The position numbers and the translations under genes are program-made. From the NCBI GenBank assembly GCA_019188255.1, contig JAETXT010000003.1, forward strand, positions 4,278,001 to 4,342,000: 64,000 nt of DNA. Direction: 5' to 3'. The notes under the pieces were generated by a model, which searched no databases, was not told the origin of the DNA, and saw only the letters and a program-made list of their open reading frames with translations. The DNA comes from Verticillium longisporum. Lineage: Eukaryota > Ascomycota > Sordariomycetes > Glomerellales > Plectosphaerellaceae. Positions 23,385 through 33,451 of the stretch are shown piece by piece (the first letter of the stretch is position 1; each line of letters begins with the position of its first letter).

Positions 23385-24680
23385 TCAAAGATCCTCCCTT
23401 GGCAGATTCTTCAGCTGCGCCTTGTGCAGCGTCTCCAGCTGCTTGAGCACCCCCGCACTCCAGTGTCCCTTGTTTCCAGGGTGCCTGTCCTTGATCACCC
23501 GTACGGCCTCAATCCACTGCTCATCTGAAGCCCTCGCGGCCCTCCTCTTCCCCGCGTCCGTCTCGGCCGCTCTGAAAGTCGGCCAGATGCCCTTGGTCGC
23601 GCCGAACTCCTCCTCCAGGAAAGTATCCAGCAGCAGGTGCGCCACCTTGCGCTGAGCGCCTTCCCACTCATTGCCAGCCGCCCACTTCTCGCCGCCCGGC
23701 TTCAGAACCTCGAGCAGGCGATCCATGCCCCTGCTGACGAGGAAGTCATCCCGCACAACCGGGCTCCGCAGCAGACTGTGCAGAGCATTGACGCGCGCCT
23801 TGGCCCGCGCCGCGGCGAGGGGAAGCTCACCGACCATCAGCGGCTCGCCCGGCACAAACGGCGCGTACATCTTCTCGCGCAGCGTGACGCTGTCGCCCTC
23901 GCCGCCCTCGGGCGCGCTACACTTTGCGTCGAGGAAGCCGAGCCAGGCGTTGCCGACGAGCTCGGTGGCGTCCGGGTTATTCTGCAGCGCGGCGGCGATG
24001 ATAGTCGCGGCGCGCTGGCCCCGCGGCGCGGCGTCCTCGGCCGCCGCCTGCGAGGGGCTGGCCATGAGACAGAGGAGGGCGTGGACAGTCTCTGGGTTCT
24101 CGGCGATCTTGTCGCCGTAGTACATGTCGTGCGAGATTTCTTCGAGGAACTCGAGCGCCTCGTCAAAGGGGAGGTCGGCGCCGCCGGGGCCCTTTTTGAT
24201 AAAGTCGAGGTGCGTGTAGAACTGCGGCGACTCCTCCTTGGGCGGCTTCACCTGGCCGAAGGCCTGGTAGACGGGGGCGGCAAAGGGGATCGGCGGCGCG
24301 TCCCCTGACTCTCCCTCCTCGGGTTCGACGACGATCATGCTCGAGTCGACGGGGAGGCCTTCGAGCGCGGGGTTCTCCTCGTCTGGGACATTGATCTTGG
24401 CTTCCTTGCGGCCGGTGGTCATGTCCATTCTAATGTGCAGGCCGTTGGGGATGTCCTGGTCATCGCGGATAACCTGAAATTCGTGCGTCGCTTGGAAGAC
24501 CTTGGGGTAACATTCTGCTGGGTTATCCGTGTGGCATATCAGCTCGCCCTCGGCTGCTGGTGACGGTTGCGCGTCGGGCGCCCGAGCAGATGTGAGAGGA
24601 ACGAGAAGGACGAGGCTGAGGATGACGAAAAGAAAAGACAATGTCGACGATGCGCCACGCGCTCGATTTGGCCTTGCCAT
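23385..24680 (-). CDS. SIL1: ER nucleotide exchange factor SIL1
   Basis: 431 residues, one exon. SIL1/Sls1 releases ADP from the ER Hsp70 Kar2/BiP and so supports protein import and folding. A signal peptide spans about residues 1-33 (LSFLFVILSLVLLVPLTSARA). The luminal part starts with the family block ELICHTDNPAECYPKVFQAT, followed by VIRDDQDIPNGLHIRMD, which is characteristic of fungal Sls1 proteins. The remainder is helical and armadillo-like (EFLEEISHDMYYGDKI, ALHSLLRSPVVRDDFL). The protein ends PREDL, a weak HDEL-like retrieval signal that could keep it in the ER. It diverges from the complex I subunit gene across a 536-base promoter region. Confidence 0.88.
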   Translation of the reverse strand: MARPNRARGASSTLSFLFVILSLVLLVPLTSARAPDAQPSPAAEGELICHTDNPAECYPKVFQATHEFQVIRDDQDIPNGLHIRMDMTTGRKEAKINVPDEENPALEGLPVDSSMIVVEPEEGESGDAPPIPFAAPVYQAFGQVKPPKEESPQFYTHLDFIKKGPGGADLPFDEALEFLEEISHDMYYGDKIAENPETVHALLCLMASPSQAAAEDAAPRGQRAATIIAAALQNNPDATELVGNAWLGFLDAKCSAPEGGEGDSVTLREKMYAPFVPGEPLMVGELPLAAARAKARVNALHSLLRSPVVRDDFLVSRGMDRLLEVLKPGGEKWAAGNEWEGAQRKVAHLLLDTFLEEEFGATKGIWPTFRAAETDAGKRRAARASDEQWIEAVRVIKDRHPGNKGHWSAGVLKQLETLHKAQLKNLPREDL

Positions 24681-25216
24681 GGCTTTTAATTTAGAGAGGA
24701 TTGCTCAACACGAGGTTATGCGAGAGAATCAGTGATGGGTGTTCGTGATGCTTGAATGCTTCCAGGCCAATGAGACGCTTCGCTGTCTCTGAGCAAAGCA
24801 CATGTGCAGCTCATCAAGTCGTTGAAGATGGTAAATGAGGAACAAAAATGCCTTTGGTGAAATCTTTTGATCATTCCAGTGACCGGGTTTATAGCATTGG
24901 CAAAAGAATGAGTCAAAGTGTAAAGGACAGTTCACTGTCGCCCCAATCGAAGTCCCTAGAAGGCCGTCTCGGACATCTGGACAACTTGTCTCCATCGTAG
25001 AGGCGAAGCCCCAGCATTATAATTCGGCAGCCTGCCATTGGCCACGACAACCGCGCGTACCCGCGCCTAGCGCTTAAACTCAATCGCGAAAGAAGCCGCA
25101 ACGCAAACCACACCTCCCAACCCGGTCAATCCATCAACCTACGACATCACCACCCACTTCGCGCGAGCCAATTGACCCTCTCACCCTCTCTCGCTCCCTC
25201 CGCAAGCTCGCCCACG
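24681..25216. promoter_or_regulatory. Divergent promoter SIL1 / complex I subunit
   Basis: 536 bases between head-to-head genes. The right 80 bases are C-rich and pyrimidine-rich, as expected of a short leader. No unfolded-protein-response element could be assigned with confidence. Confidence 0.4.
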
Positions 25217-25808
25217 ATGCAGGCCCTCCGCACTCGAACCGCCTGCATCGCTCGCCAGACGAAAACGCCTACGGCCCTCCGCCAGCCCCGCCGCTTCGCT
25301 TCCGACCACCACCACCATGCTGAGCCCGTGAACGAGCCCATCGGCAAGGGCTTCTGGGTCAGCCTCGCCGTCATCCCCACGAGCTTCATCGTCTACTCCA
25401 TCTCCCAGCCCGGCAAGGACGGCCAGGACCCGTGGCTCACCCGCAAGATTCACTCCTACTGGTCCTGGCAGAGCGCCTGGGAGGAGCGCAACCACCTGCA
25501 CACCAAGGCGGTTGAGCAGGCCGGTTTCGACCGCGCCCTCTTCTTCTACGCCGAGCCCAACAGGGATGTCGATGTCCGGTTCCCCGAGTACGTTCAGCCT
25601 TTTTCTTTCTCCTGTCCTCCGCTCCTCCAGACAGAACATACCCCAAACTGACATGGTCCCTCCCTTCAGGGCCCTCCAAAACTCGGCCGCGCGCAACGTT
25701 GTCGCCGGCTCGCAGACCAACCTCGACCACGTCGTCGCCCACTACCAGAAGAAGCACATCGAGGACGAGGAGCGCAAGGCGAGGAAGCTGGCGGCGGAGC
25801 AGCAGTAA
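25217..25808 (+). CDS. Fungal complex I accessory subunit (NUXM-like, ~18 kDa)
   Basis: 169 residues in two exons, 25217-25587 and 25670-25808; intron 25588-25669 (GTACGT, TTCAG). The N-terminus is a mitochondrial presequence rich in Arg and free of acidic residues (MQALRTRTACIARQ). A His-rich patch (DHHHHAEPVNEPIG) is followed by one membrane helix (GFWVSLAVIPTSFIVYSI) and the motif WSWQSAWEERNHLHTKAVEQA, which I associate with the fungal NADH:ubiquinone oxidoreductase 17.8-kDa/NUXM subunit. The C-terminus is charged and helical (HYQKKHIEDEERKARKLA). It would sit in the inner-membrane arm of complex I, an assembly/structural part, not a catalytic one. Confidence 0.85.
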
Positions 25809-26519
25809 AGCGGGTCGGCGTTCGCGGGTGTGTGATACCGGTACATAAATCTTTGAGCAGAGAGACGGGAATCTGCAACACCTCTTCCATTTGTCCACAT
25901 GGTTATCCTCAGCATGGACCACTTGTGAAATGAGCACTCGACGGCACAAAGTGCCGACTCGCAACCCATGCGGGGCAAAATTATGTGACGAGCATTGGGA
26001 TACTGAGAAGGCACAAGCATGAAAATGCTCCCCCGGAATGAAGAAGCTGCCACAGAACACTCACGACGAGGGCCTTTTGAAGAGCGCAGGATCGGGCGTC
26101 TCCCAAGGGTGTTGCCTTGGCTGGCTAAGTGTTCGCGCCTTCTGATTCAGAGACGCATGAACACTGGAGGACAGTGCCTGCCGTGCTTCTCGCAAAAAGG
26201 TTGCCATGCCTTGTGGTCGCCGAAGACATTGGTCGTGCTTGTACCGACAGCAGCAGCCTCATAGTTCCAACCTGTTCGCAGCAAGAGCAAGCTCGTCGCC
26301 CCTGCTCCGCGAGCGTCAGCTTCATGGATCCTGACCTCGTCAAAGTTGCATCCTGAACTCTCCCCCTCCTCTCCCCTCTCTTCCTCTTCTCCAACACCAT
26401 CTTTCACCCAGTCCATCCCGTTCATAACATCCATTCATATCCGTCCACATTCTTGGTCATCCAGGCTCGTCTTGAGCTTTTCCATTCAAGTAAAACTGTA
26501 TTACTCAACAATCGATACC
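25809..26519. other. Intergenic / SET gene upstream region
   Basis: 711 bases between two plus-strand genes. The final 150 bases are pyrimidine-rich. The downstream frame is open back to 26346 but reads as leader. Nothing else recognised. Confidence 0.45.
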
Positions 26520-27950
26520 ATGGCGGGTCAGGGTATTTTTACCATCAACGAAAATCAAGATGAAGACTTGACATCCACTTGGGTTCAGTCCATTGCGCAA
26601 CGACTTGCACCCCTCCCCGACCCAAATTCTCGGACTCCTCGGACAAGCCTGTTAGGGCCATTCCCTACAGTTTCACAGGCTGTCGGGGCTCAAAGGGATC
26701 AGACGGCCCCATCAGCTCCGCTACCCATGTCGGCCAACCCAGGACCTCAGGGCTCGCAGGCCTCACAGGCTCCCCCAGCTCTGCCTCAAACTGGAGCGGT
26801 TCGGTCTTCCAGGGCTCCTCGGGCTTCTCAGGCCAGCACGAGCTCGCGAGTATCCAAGCCTTTTCATGGTTCACAAGGGTTTCCCACAAAAAATCGAATG
26901 TACCGCAGGCTTCGCGGTCTCCATCTATCGTCCAAGGCTGTCCAACATTTCCGGCACTATCCCACACCCCAGGTTAATCAGAGTGCTCAGCATGGCCCAG
27001 AATCTCAAGAATTGCAAATCATACAATCGGGACAAGCTGAAACAGATACCCATGCTGAGCCGGGCGATGGGACTCTTGCAGATGCTCATGGCGGCGAACG
27101 CTCGACAGCACTTCCAACCACAGCACTTACAAGAGGGCCCCATGCTACGGCGGATTCCTCCACTGATGCTCTCCTGCAAGAAAGTGCTCCTGGTCCATCT
27201 CGAAGCTCTGCAGCACATCCGGCCACGACCAGCTCATCCTCCGATGCCGTACCTGTCGAGCTCGCCGAGTCATTGGCCAGACAGCCTCCCAGAGACACCA
27301 ATGACGAAGACGACATGGCGATCACACCAGCACCACCTCTGGAAGTGCCTGACGTTCGCCCAAACCCAAGGACAGCGGAGCCAGAAAGCCTCGTCATGTT
27401 TGGGCCTTCTTCTATCCAGGGGTGTGGTGACGGCCTCTTCACCAAGTTTCCAGTTGCAAGAAATCAAATCATTTTCGAAGAAGTTTCAGTTCTCCGGGAG
27501 GTTGCTGACTATGACAAGATGGCTGGTGCCTGGAATGTGATATCACACAACAACCAAGAACGACTGATGACCAACTATCCAGACCTGGAAGTTATACCCG
27601 GAGTGTACGATCGTACCCAAGACAGGAACAACCGCAAACTTATGAACTTGCTTCAAACGCATAGCTTTGAAGAGACACAGGAGAAACCCGAGGCCAAGAA
27701 GAGTGTCTTCCATCTTGGCAGCAAAGCCAACCATGCATGCCCTGCCGGGCCCAACAGTCGAGTCCGAAGCCAGGTGAACGCCACGATGGAATGCCTCCCT
27801 CACGTCAAAGATGAGGTTGTATTCGCCAGGTTCAAAGCTCTTCGCGACTTAGAGGCAGGAGAGGAAATCTTTGTCGACTACATCTCTTCTCCGTACTTCA
27901 GATGTCTCTGCAGCGTATGCGAGGAACGCAGGTGCGTGACATGGCATTAG
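26520..27950 (+). CDS. SET-domain protein with long disordered N-terminus
   Basis: 476 residues from the ATG at 26520 (MAGQGIFTINE). Residues 1 to about 285 are low-complexity, rich in Pro, Ser, Ala, Gln and Thr. A divergent SET domain follows (about residues 292-465): FGPSSIQGCGDGLFTKFPVARNQ corresponds to the G-x-G-L-F entry motif, ANHACPAGPNSR to the cofactor-binding NH-x-C motif (with extra residues), and GEEIFVDYIS to the terminal GE-x-DY motif. The C-terminus FRCLCSVCEERR resembles a post-SET zinc cysteine group. Similar fungal proteins are predicted lysine methyltransferases, often with non-histone substrates. A following 32-base putative intron could extend the end, but it is too short to accept. 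Confidence 0.75.
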   Translation: MAGQGIFTINENQDEDLTSTWVQSIAQRLAPLPDPNSRTPRTSLLGPFPTVSQAVGAQRDQTAPSAPLPMSANPGPQGSQASQAPPALPQTGAVRSSRAPRASQASTSSRVSKPFHGSQGFPTKNRMYRRLRGLHLSSKAVQHFRHYPTPQVNQSAQHGPESQELQIIQSGQAETDTHAEPGDGTLADAHGGERSTALPTTALTRGPHATADSSTDALLQESAPGPSRSSAAHPATTSSSSDAVPVELAESLARQPPRDTNDEDDMAITPAPPLEVPDVRPNPRTAEPESLVMFGPSSIQGCGDGLFTKFPVARNQIIFEEVSVLREVADYDKMAGAWNVISHNNQERLMTNYPDLEVIPGVYDRTQDRNNRKLMNLLQTHSFEETQEKPEAKKSVFHLGSKANHACPAGPNSRVRSQVNATMECLPHVKDEVVFARFKALRDLEAGEEIFVDYISSPYFRCLCSVCEERRCVTWH

Positions 27951-28729
27951 CACAACCTGTCAGAAAATGCCAAGTCCTTTGGCCCAAGAGTCAAGGAGGC
28001 TCTCAAGAAGCTTCGCAGGACTTCTTGTGAAGGCCTTACAAAGATGCTGAGGAAGCTGTCCGCCGCGGACAGAAACGTGGATGTTCGTGTTCCTCAAGAA
28101 CATACGTAGGGCCGTTTCTTCCAGCTATTCTACGACGCGGAATTGGCTTACCCATAGTGAGTACCCATGAGACGTTCATATACAGGCGTGGCGGGATTGC
28201 CATGCACGAAAAGCGGATTCGCAGCGTCAATGTCGCAGCTTTATTATTAGTTTGAATGAGTAGCAAGCGTTTGGTTTTACAGCCTCATCCTGTGATTGAC
28301 ATGCTTTCCTTGTCTGCAGACGGTTGTGAGATTGCGTCGTTTCGTCGGCCCCACGGCTGCAGCGAGTCCTAGCAACGGTAAAGAGGGTTGTCCTCTGCTG
28401 ATGCTGGGTTGCCGACGGTAGACCATAGCAGTCGGACGCCAATTATGGACAGAAACCCTCTCCCGGAACCAGAGGCGAGGCACTACACCCAAGACGACAC
28501 GACATGGACATGAACATGCAAAGGTGGACAGCAGGTGAATCGTAAAGCATCTCTTTTTGGGGTGGCAAGGCGTTTATTCACTACCGTTGCCGAATCAAGG
28601 TGGTAGCGGCTTTGCACTGCCATGCTACCGAGTCCATTCCCGTTCGCCTTTGTTTGATGACCGTGAATGCAATAACCTCTGTCCCTTCGTGCCGACCAAA
28701 TCGTTGACCACCAACACCCATCCCACACC
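27951..28729. other. Intergenic, tail-to-tail
   Basis: 779 bases between the SET gene and RPS15, which converge. No feature supported. Confidence 0.5.
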
Positions 28730-29716
<987 letters not shown>

Positions 29717-30391
29717 GGTTGCGGTCGTGAGGTTCAAGGAATTCGCTTCTCGATGTGGACGTCGAAGAGCGAATTGCTGGATTGGCGTGGCGTGGGATGG
29801 AGTTGACCTGGGCGGGTTGCGGTTGGGAGGGTCTCGCTTGACGAGGTCACGAAAATGGGGCAGACTCAAATTTCTGAGAGGGCTAACCTGCCCTACGGGC
29901 GGTATTGGTGGTGACGGTCATGTGATTGCGAAATTCGGGCCCCGCTCTTCGCTCACCGAGGTCTGTGGTAGTGATGGTTCGTGCATATCTCGGTGAGGCA
30001 GATGCAGGAGAGAACCCGGACGGCACTCGACCCCACGTCTTGAATCGTAAATGGAGGGGCCAGCATCCATCACGCAATCGTCCTGCTTGCATGATCCATC
30101 ATGCAGGCCATCGACAGCAGCCAGCTCGATCATCGAAGAGCGTCAGGCGCGCGCATCCCAAGGAGGTGCCTCTGGCCATTCACTAACTGTGACAGACAAT
30201 TGAGACAGCGGCTTGAGACGCCCGCAGGCATCACCAGAGGAACCATATCATCACGCCCTCCAGGCTTGAAGCAGATGCTTGATTGCTATACTCACATCAC
30301 GCAGAATACCCTCCAACGCCATCATGCACCACCCATCTACCAGCCGTTTCTCGTACTCATGCAGACACCCCATGCTAAATCGCTAATGTCG
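29717..30391. other. RPS15 upstream region
   Basis: 675 bases between the RPS15 start and the 3' end of the next minus-strand gene. It should include the RPS15 promoter. Nothing else recognised. Confidence 0.5.
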
Positions 30392-31517
30392 TCACTTTTT
30401 CTCCCCGCCCTTCCGTCCCATCATGACCCGAACCGCCTCCTCTACAGCCTCACTCGGATCACAGTCCACCTGTTCCCGGAACGCGCTCCGTATGGTCATG
30501 TTCAGCCCAGGCAGCGTCTCCTCGTCACCGGCCTCCCAGCAATGCATCTCGCGTACCACGTCGCAGACCGCCGCCGCAGCGCAGGCCTCCATCCCTTCTG
30601 CTGACCCTCCTCCCGCCTTGTTCGAGTTGGACCTGGCAGTTCCGCGCCGCGCCTGACCGCGCAGGAAGTGCACGCCGTGCCGGAACACATTCTCAGCAAC
30701 GGCGACGTTCCACTCGTTGACGACGTGTCGCGGGTATTCGGCCATGCGCCGCGTACCCAGCTGATCCTCGAACCCCCTCGTCGCCAGGTCGCCGAGCACG
30801 ATCAGCGACGCAAGGTCCCGCGCAGGGAGCGCCCGGACCGCCGCGAGCTGCGCCTCGCGCAGCGCCGCGAGCGCCGTCGTCGCCTCCCTCTTGCCGGCAA
30901 AGTTGCGCAGAAAGGACGCCTGGTCCCTGAAGACGACCGGGCGCGCCGCGCCGTGGCGGCGGAACCGGGGCACGGCGTCGGGGCTCGCCCACTGCGCCGT
31001 CTCGAGGTCCGCGAGGTCCGAGCAGATCCAGAGCGCCCGCTTCAGCGCGGCGCGCGCGCGGCGCGTCTCGCCCCGCGAGGCGGGCTTGATTCCCGTGCGC
31101 GTGAATGCCGAGCGCAGGTACGGCGACGTGTCGACGAGGAAGGCAATCTCGCGCTCACGGTCCACGAGCTCGCGCGGGCGGCGTACGTGTCGCGCGGCGC
31201 GACGTAGCGGGCGGGGGTGTCGGAGGTGAGGAGGTGGTGGCTCGGCGCGGGACCGGAGAGGGGGGTCCTGCAGATGCTGGCACGGGCCGTGGATCGCTCG
31301 TACGTGTCGAGGGTTCGGCGGGAGGTCTGATTTGACATGTTAGTTCAGAACAAAGCGAGGACAGGGCAGAGGGGTAGCTCACGGCGCAAGTGCATCGGAG
31401 AGCCTGTATGTCTTGATGGCCGAGGAACGGCGCGACGGCGAGGACGAGGAAGCCCTCGAGGGGGTGGGGCTTTCGCAGCCCGTGGTCGACGGCCTTGTGC
31501 GGTGATTTAGAAAGCAT
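30392..31517 (-). CDS. Hypothetical F-box-like protein (one frame break)
   Basis: Two exons, 31517-31383 and 31326-30392, with intron 31382-31327 (GTGAGC, ATCAG, branch ACTAAC). Expected length about 355 residues. The first exon gives PHPLEGFLVLAVAPFLGHQDIQAL, which resembles an F-box or similar short helical adaptor motif. Exon 2 begins TSRRTLDTYERSTARAS, then changes frame by one base within a CGCGCG run near 31170-31182. From there the frame continues LVDREREIAFLVDTSPYLRS, VVFRDQASFLRNFAGKREA and NVFRHGVHFLRGQARRG. Codon bias (mostly C/G third positions) is equally strong on both sides of the break, which supports one gene. Enzymatic function not recognised. Confidence 0.55.
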
Positions 31518-32535
31518 GATTGCTGTGATATGTTGTGAAATGCGATGTTGGGCGAGTAAACAATGTAGAATGCCGGAGAGGGTGGTCGCCGAGAAGCTCA
31601 ATCGAAAGTGTACCCAGGACCCAGCATTGGCTGTCCCCCTACTCGAGCTTCCTCTGGTTCCAGGGCACGCAGGTCAGGTAGCGGTTTCCGTTGCCGGTTA
31701 GGTCCTGTGACGCCACTTGTCCAAGGTGATGCCGTGATCTCGGTGTAAGTCGCCCACGAGGTACTTGGGGGGTGTTGATGGACACCGGCCGTTTTCGAGA
31801 ACAAATTGCTTCAAAGGTAGCAAAATCAAGGGCAATACAGACAAGAGGGAATATTGCAGAGGCCCCAAAGGCACAGGCAGACCTTGGCTTCTTAACGTGC
31901 GTGCTCGTCTCCTCCTCTGAAGAGCGAAGCGCATCCGCATCCGCATCCGCAGCAGTGGCCATCAGGGTCCCCGGCGAGTAGGACAGACGACCCCGATTCA
32001 ATGGCTCGCGGCCGCTCTGTGACGAGTGTACCTGGCCATCAAGGCCATCAAGGCCCTGCCGCTAGTGACGCATGCTCCATTGTTTCTTGATGAACAGAGC
32101 AGAGGAGGGGAGGTTGATGCGCCATTGTCGCATCTGGATCTGAATCGGGGAGGAGGGGTCAAGGTGACGTTGAGATGGGGGACCCCCACTACATTGCGCC
32201 AGCACAGGTACCGCATTCTACTGCTTTGACTGTCATCGGCAGCAACAGATGAGCAATACCAATAAATAGGGGGAAACAGCATCAAGTAGTCTGACTGCCT
32301 ACGTACTGTACATGTATGCCGGATAGTCGTCATGCTGCTCTCCCCCCGGCAAGACGTCCGTGAGGTCATCGCCATGCCCCTCTCATCAGAGACCGATTCG
32401 TCGCCAAACGCCATAAAATGCACCCTTGACGCCCAGCAAGACCCAAGGCCCTTTCGCTTTGTTTTTGGTTTCTGTTCTGCCAATGCTCACAAAGCCCCTG
32501 TCATTGGGTTTTCTTCACGACAACACGACCCCCGC
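31518..32535. other. Gene-poor interval
   Basis: About 1 kb containing a possible small-gene remnant (listed separately), a (GGATGC)n-type hexamer tract near 31932-31951, and otherwise nothing recognisable. Confidence 0.45.
31649..31815 (-). pseudogene. Possible small-gene remnant
   Basis: On the minus strand two neighbouring frames show coding-like codon use: FVLENGRCPSTPPKYLV then GDLHRDHGITLDKW in one, and, one frame over, DLTGNGNRYLTCVPWNQRKLE ending at TAG. Joined, they would make the C-terminal ~55 residues of a small protein with two cysteines. I found no convincing start or signal peptide upstream. It may be a fragment of a secreted protein gene broken by an indel, or chance. Confidence 0.3.
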
Positions 32536-33451
32536 CTACGATGACTTGTGTCCGGCCGCCCCCGCCGCCCGCTGGACCATGGTGACCTTTTTCTGTCCGA
32601 GGTCGATGATCTTGGCGACGAGCTTCTGCTGCTCGTCCAGGTCGTGCACGTCGTCAAAGCCGCCAATGCTGACGCTGTTGATGAGCACGTTCGGCACGGT
32701 CGAGCGGCCCGTCTTGGCGGCGAGGAAGTCCTGCAGCGCCTTGCCGATGGGGTGCTCGTCGAGCTCGACGACGTAGGGCGCCGGGTCAATGGCGTACTTT
32801 TCGAGCAGCAGGGCCTTTGCCTTTTTGGAGTAGGGGCAGTAGGATTTCGAAAAGATGATGACTGACAAGGTTAGCAAGGGCGCCCATACCGTGGCCACGA
32901 CCAGAAAAAAAGACAGGGGAAGGGGACATGCCTGGTGATTTTTTGAGAATGGCATTGACCTCGACCTCGACGGCGTGCTCCTCGTCCGTCTCCTTGGCGG
33001 GCGCCTGCTTCTTCTCGACGTCCTTGGCGCCCGCGGCGGCACCACCACCACCAGCGGCAGCCGAGTCCTTCTTCTGGCCGGCGGCCGAGTTGCCAATGCC
33101 GACAATATCGCTGGGGTCGTCGGGCCGCAGGGGCGCCTTCTTGTTGGCGGCCTCCTTGGCCTTGACGGCGGCCTCCTTGAGGCGGTCGGCCATGTCCTTG
33201 GCGAGCTTCTCGTCGTCGGCGTCAATGTTGCCGTCGCCGTCCTTGTCCTTGATGACGGCCTGCGCGCCGGCCGCGGAGCCGGCGCCGGCGGGCTTCTTGT
33301 CGAGCCCGCTGACCGTCTTGTGGTAAAAGTCCTGGAGCATGCGGCCGTCGCGCACCTCGTGCTGGCGTAGGTGGGACGTGTAGAAGAGGACGAAGACGAC
33401 GCCGATGATGACGCCGACGACGAGCGTGCGCAGTTGCCTCGTCGACGGCAT
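32536..33451 (-). CDS. Membrane-anchored glutaredoxin (Grx6/7-type) with EF-hand-like stem
   Basis: 281 residues from two exons, 33451-32932 and 32861-32536. The intron 32931-32862 is 70 bases and appears to be GC-AG (donor GCATGT, branch GCTAAC, acceptor GTCAG); only this choice joins the conserved frame. Residues 8-24 are a membrane helix (LVVGVIIGVVFVLFY), as in the Golgi/ER glutaredoxins Grx6 and Grx7 of yeast. A charged Ala/Lys-rich stem follows; its residues 69-80 fit a canonical EF-hand loop (Asp at 1, 3, 5, Gly at 6, Ile at 8, Asp at 12). The glutaredoxin domain begins VIIFSKSYCPYSKKAKALL, with active site CPYS (monothiol form), then TVPNVLINSVSIGGFDDV, the glutathione-binding TVP and GG-x-DD motifs. 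It probably controls thiol redox state in the secretory pathway. Confidence 0.88.
33212..33247 (-). other. EF-hand-like Ca2+ loop codons in glutaredoxin stem
   Basis: Codons 69-80 of the glutaredoxin read DKDGDGNIDADD. The liganding positions 1, 3, 5 and 12 are Asp, position 6 is Gly and position 8 is Ile, matching the EF-loop consensus. The segment after it is helical and charged (EKLAKDMADRLKEAA); a proper entering helix is not obvious. Confidence 0.6.

Noticed and set aside
27931..28029. Extra final exon of the SET gene after a GTGCGT...GTCAG intron
   Set aside because: The intron would be only 32 bases, below the usual fungal minimum, and the added tail has no known motif.
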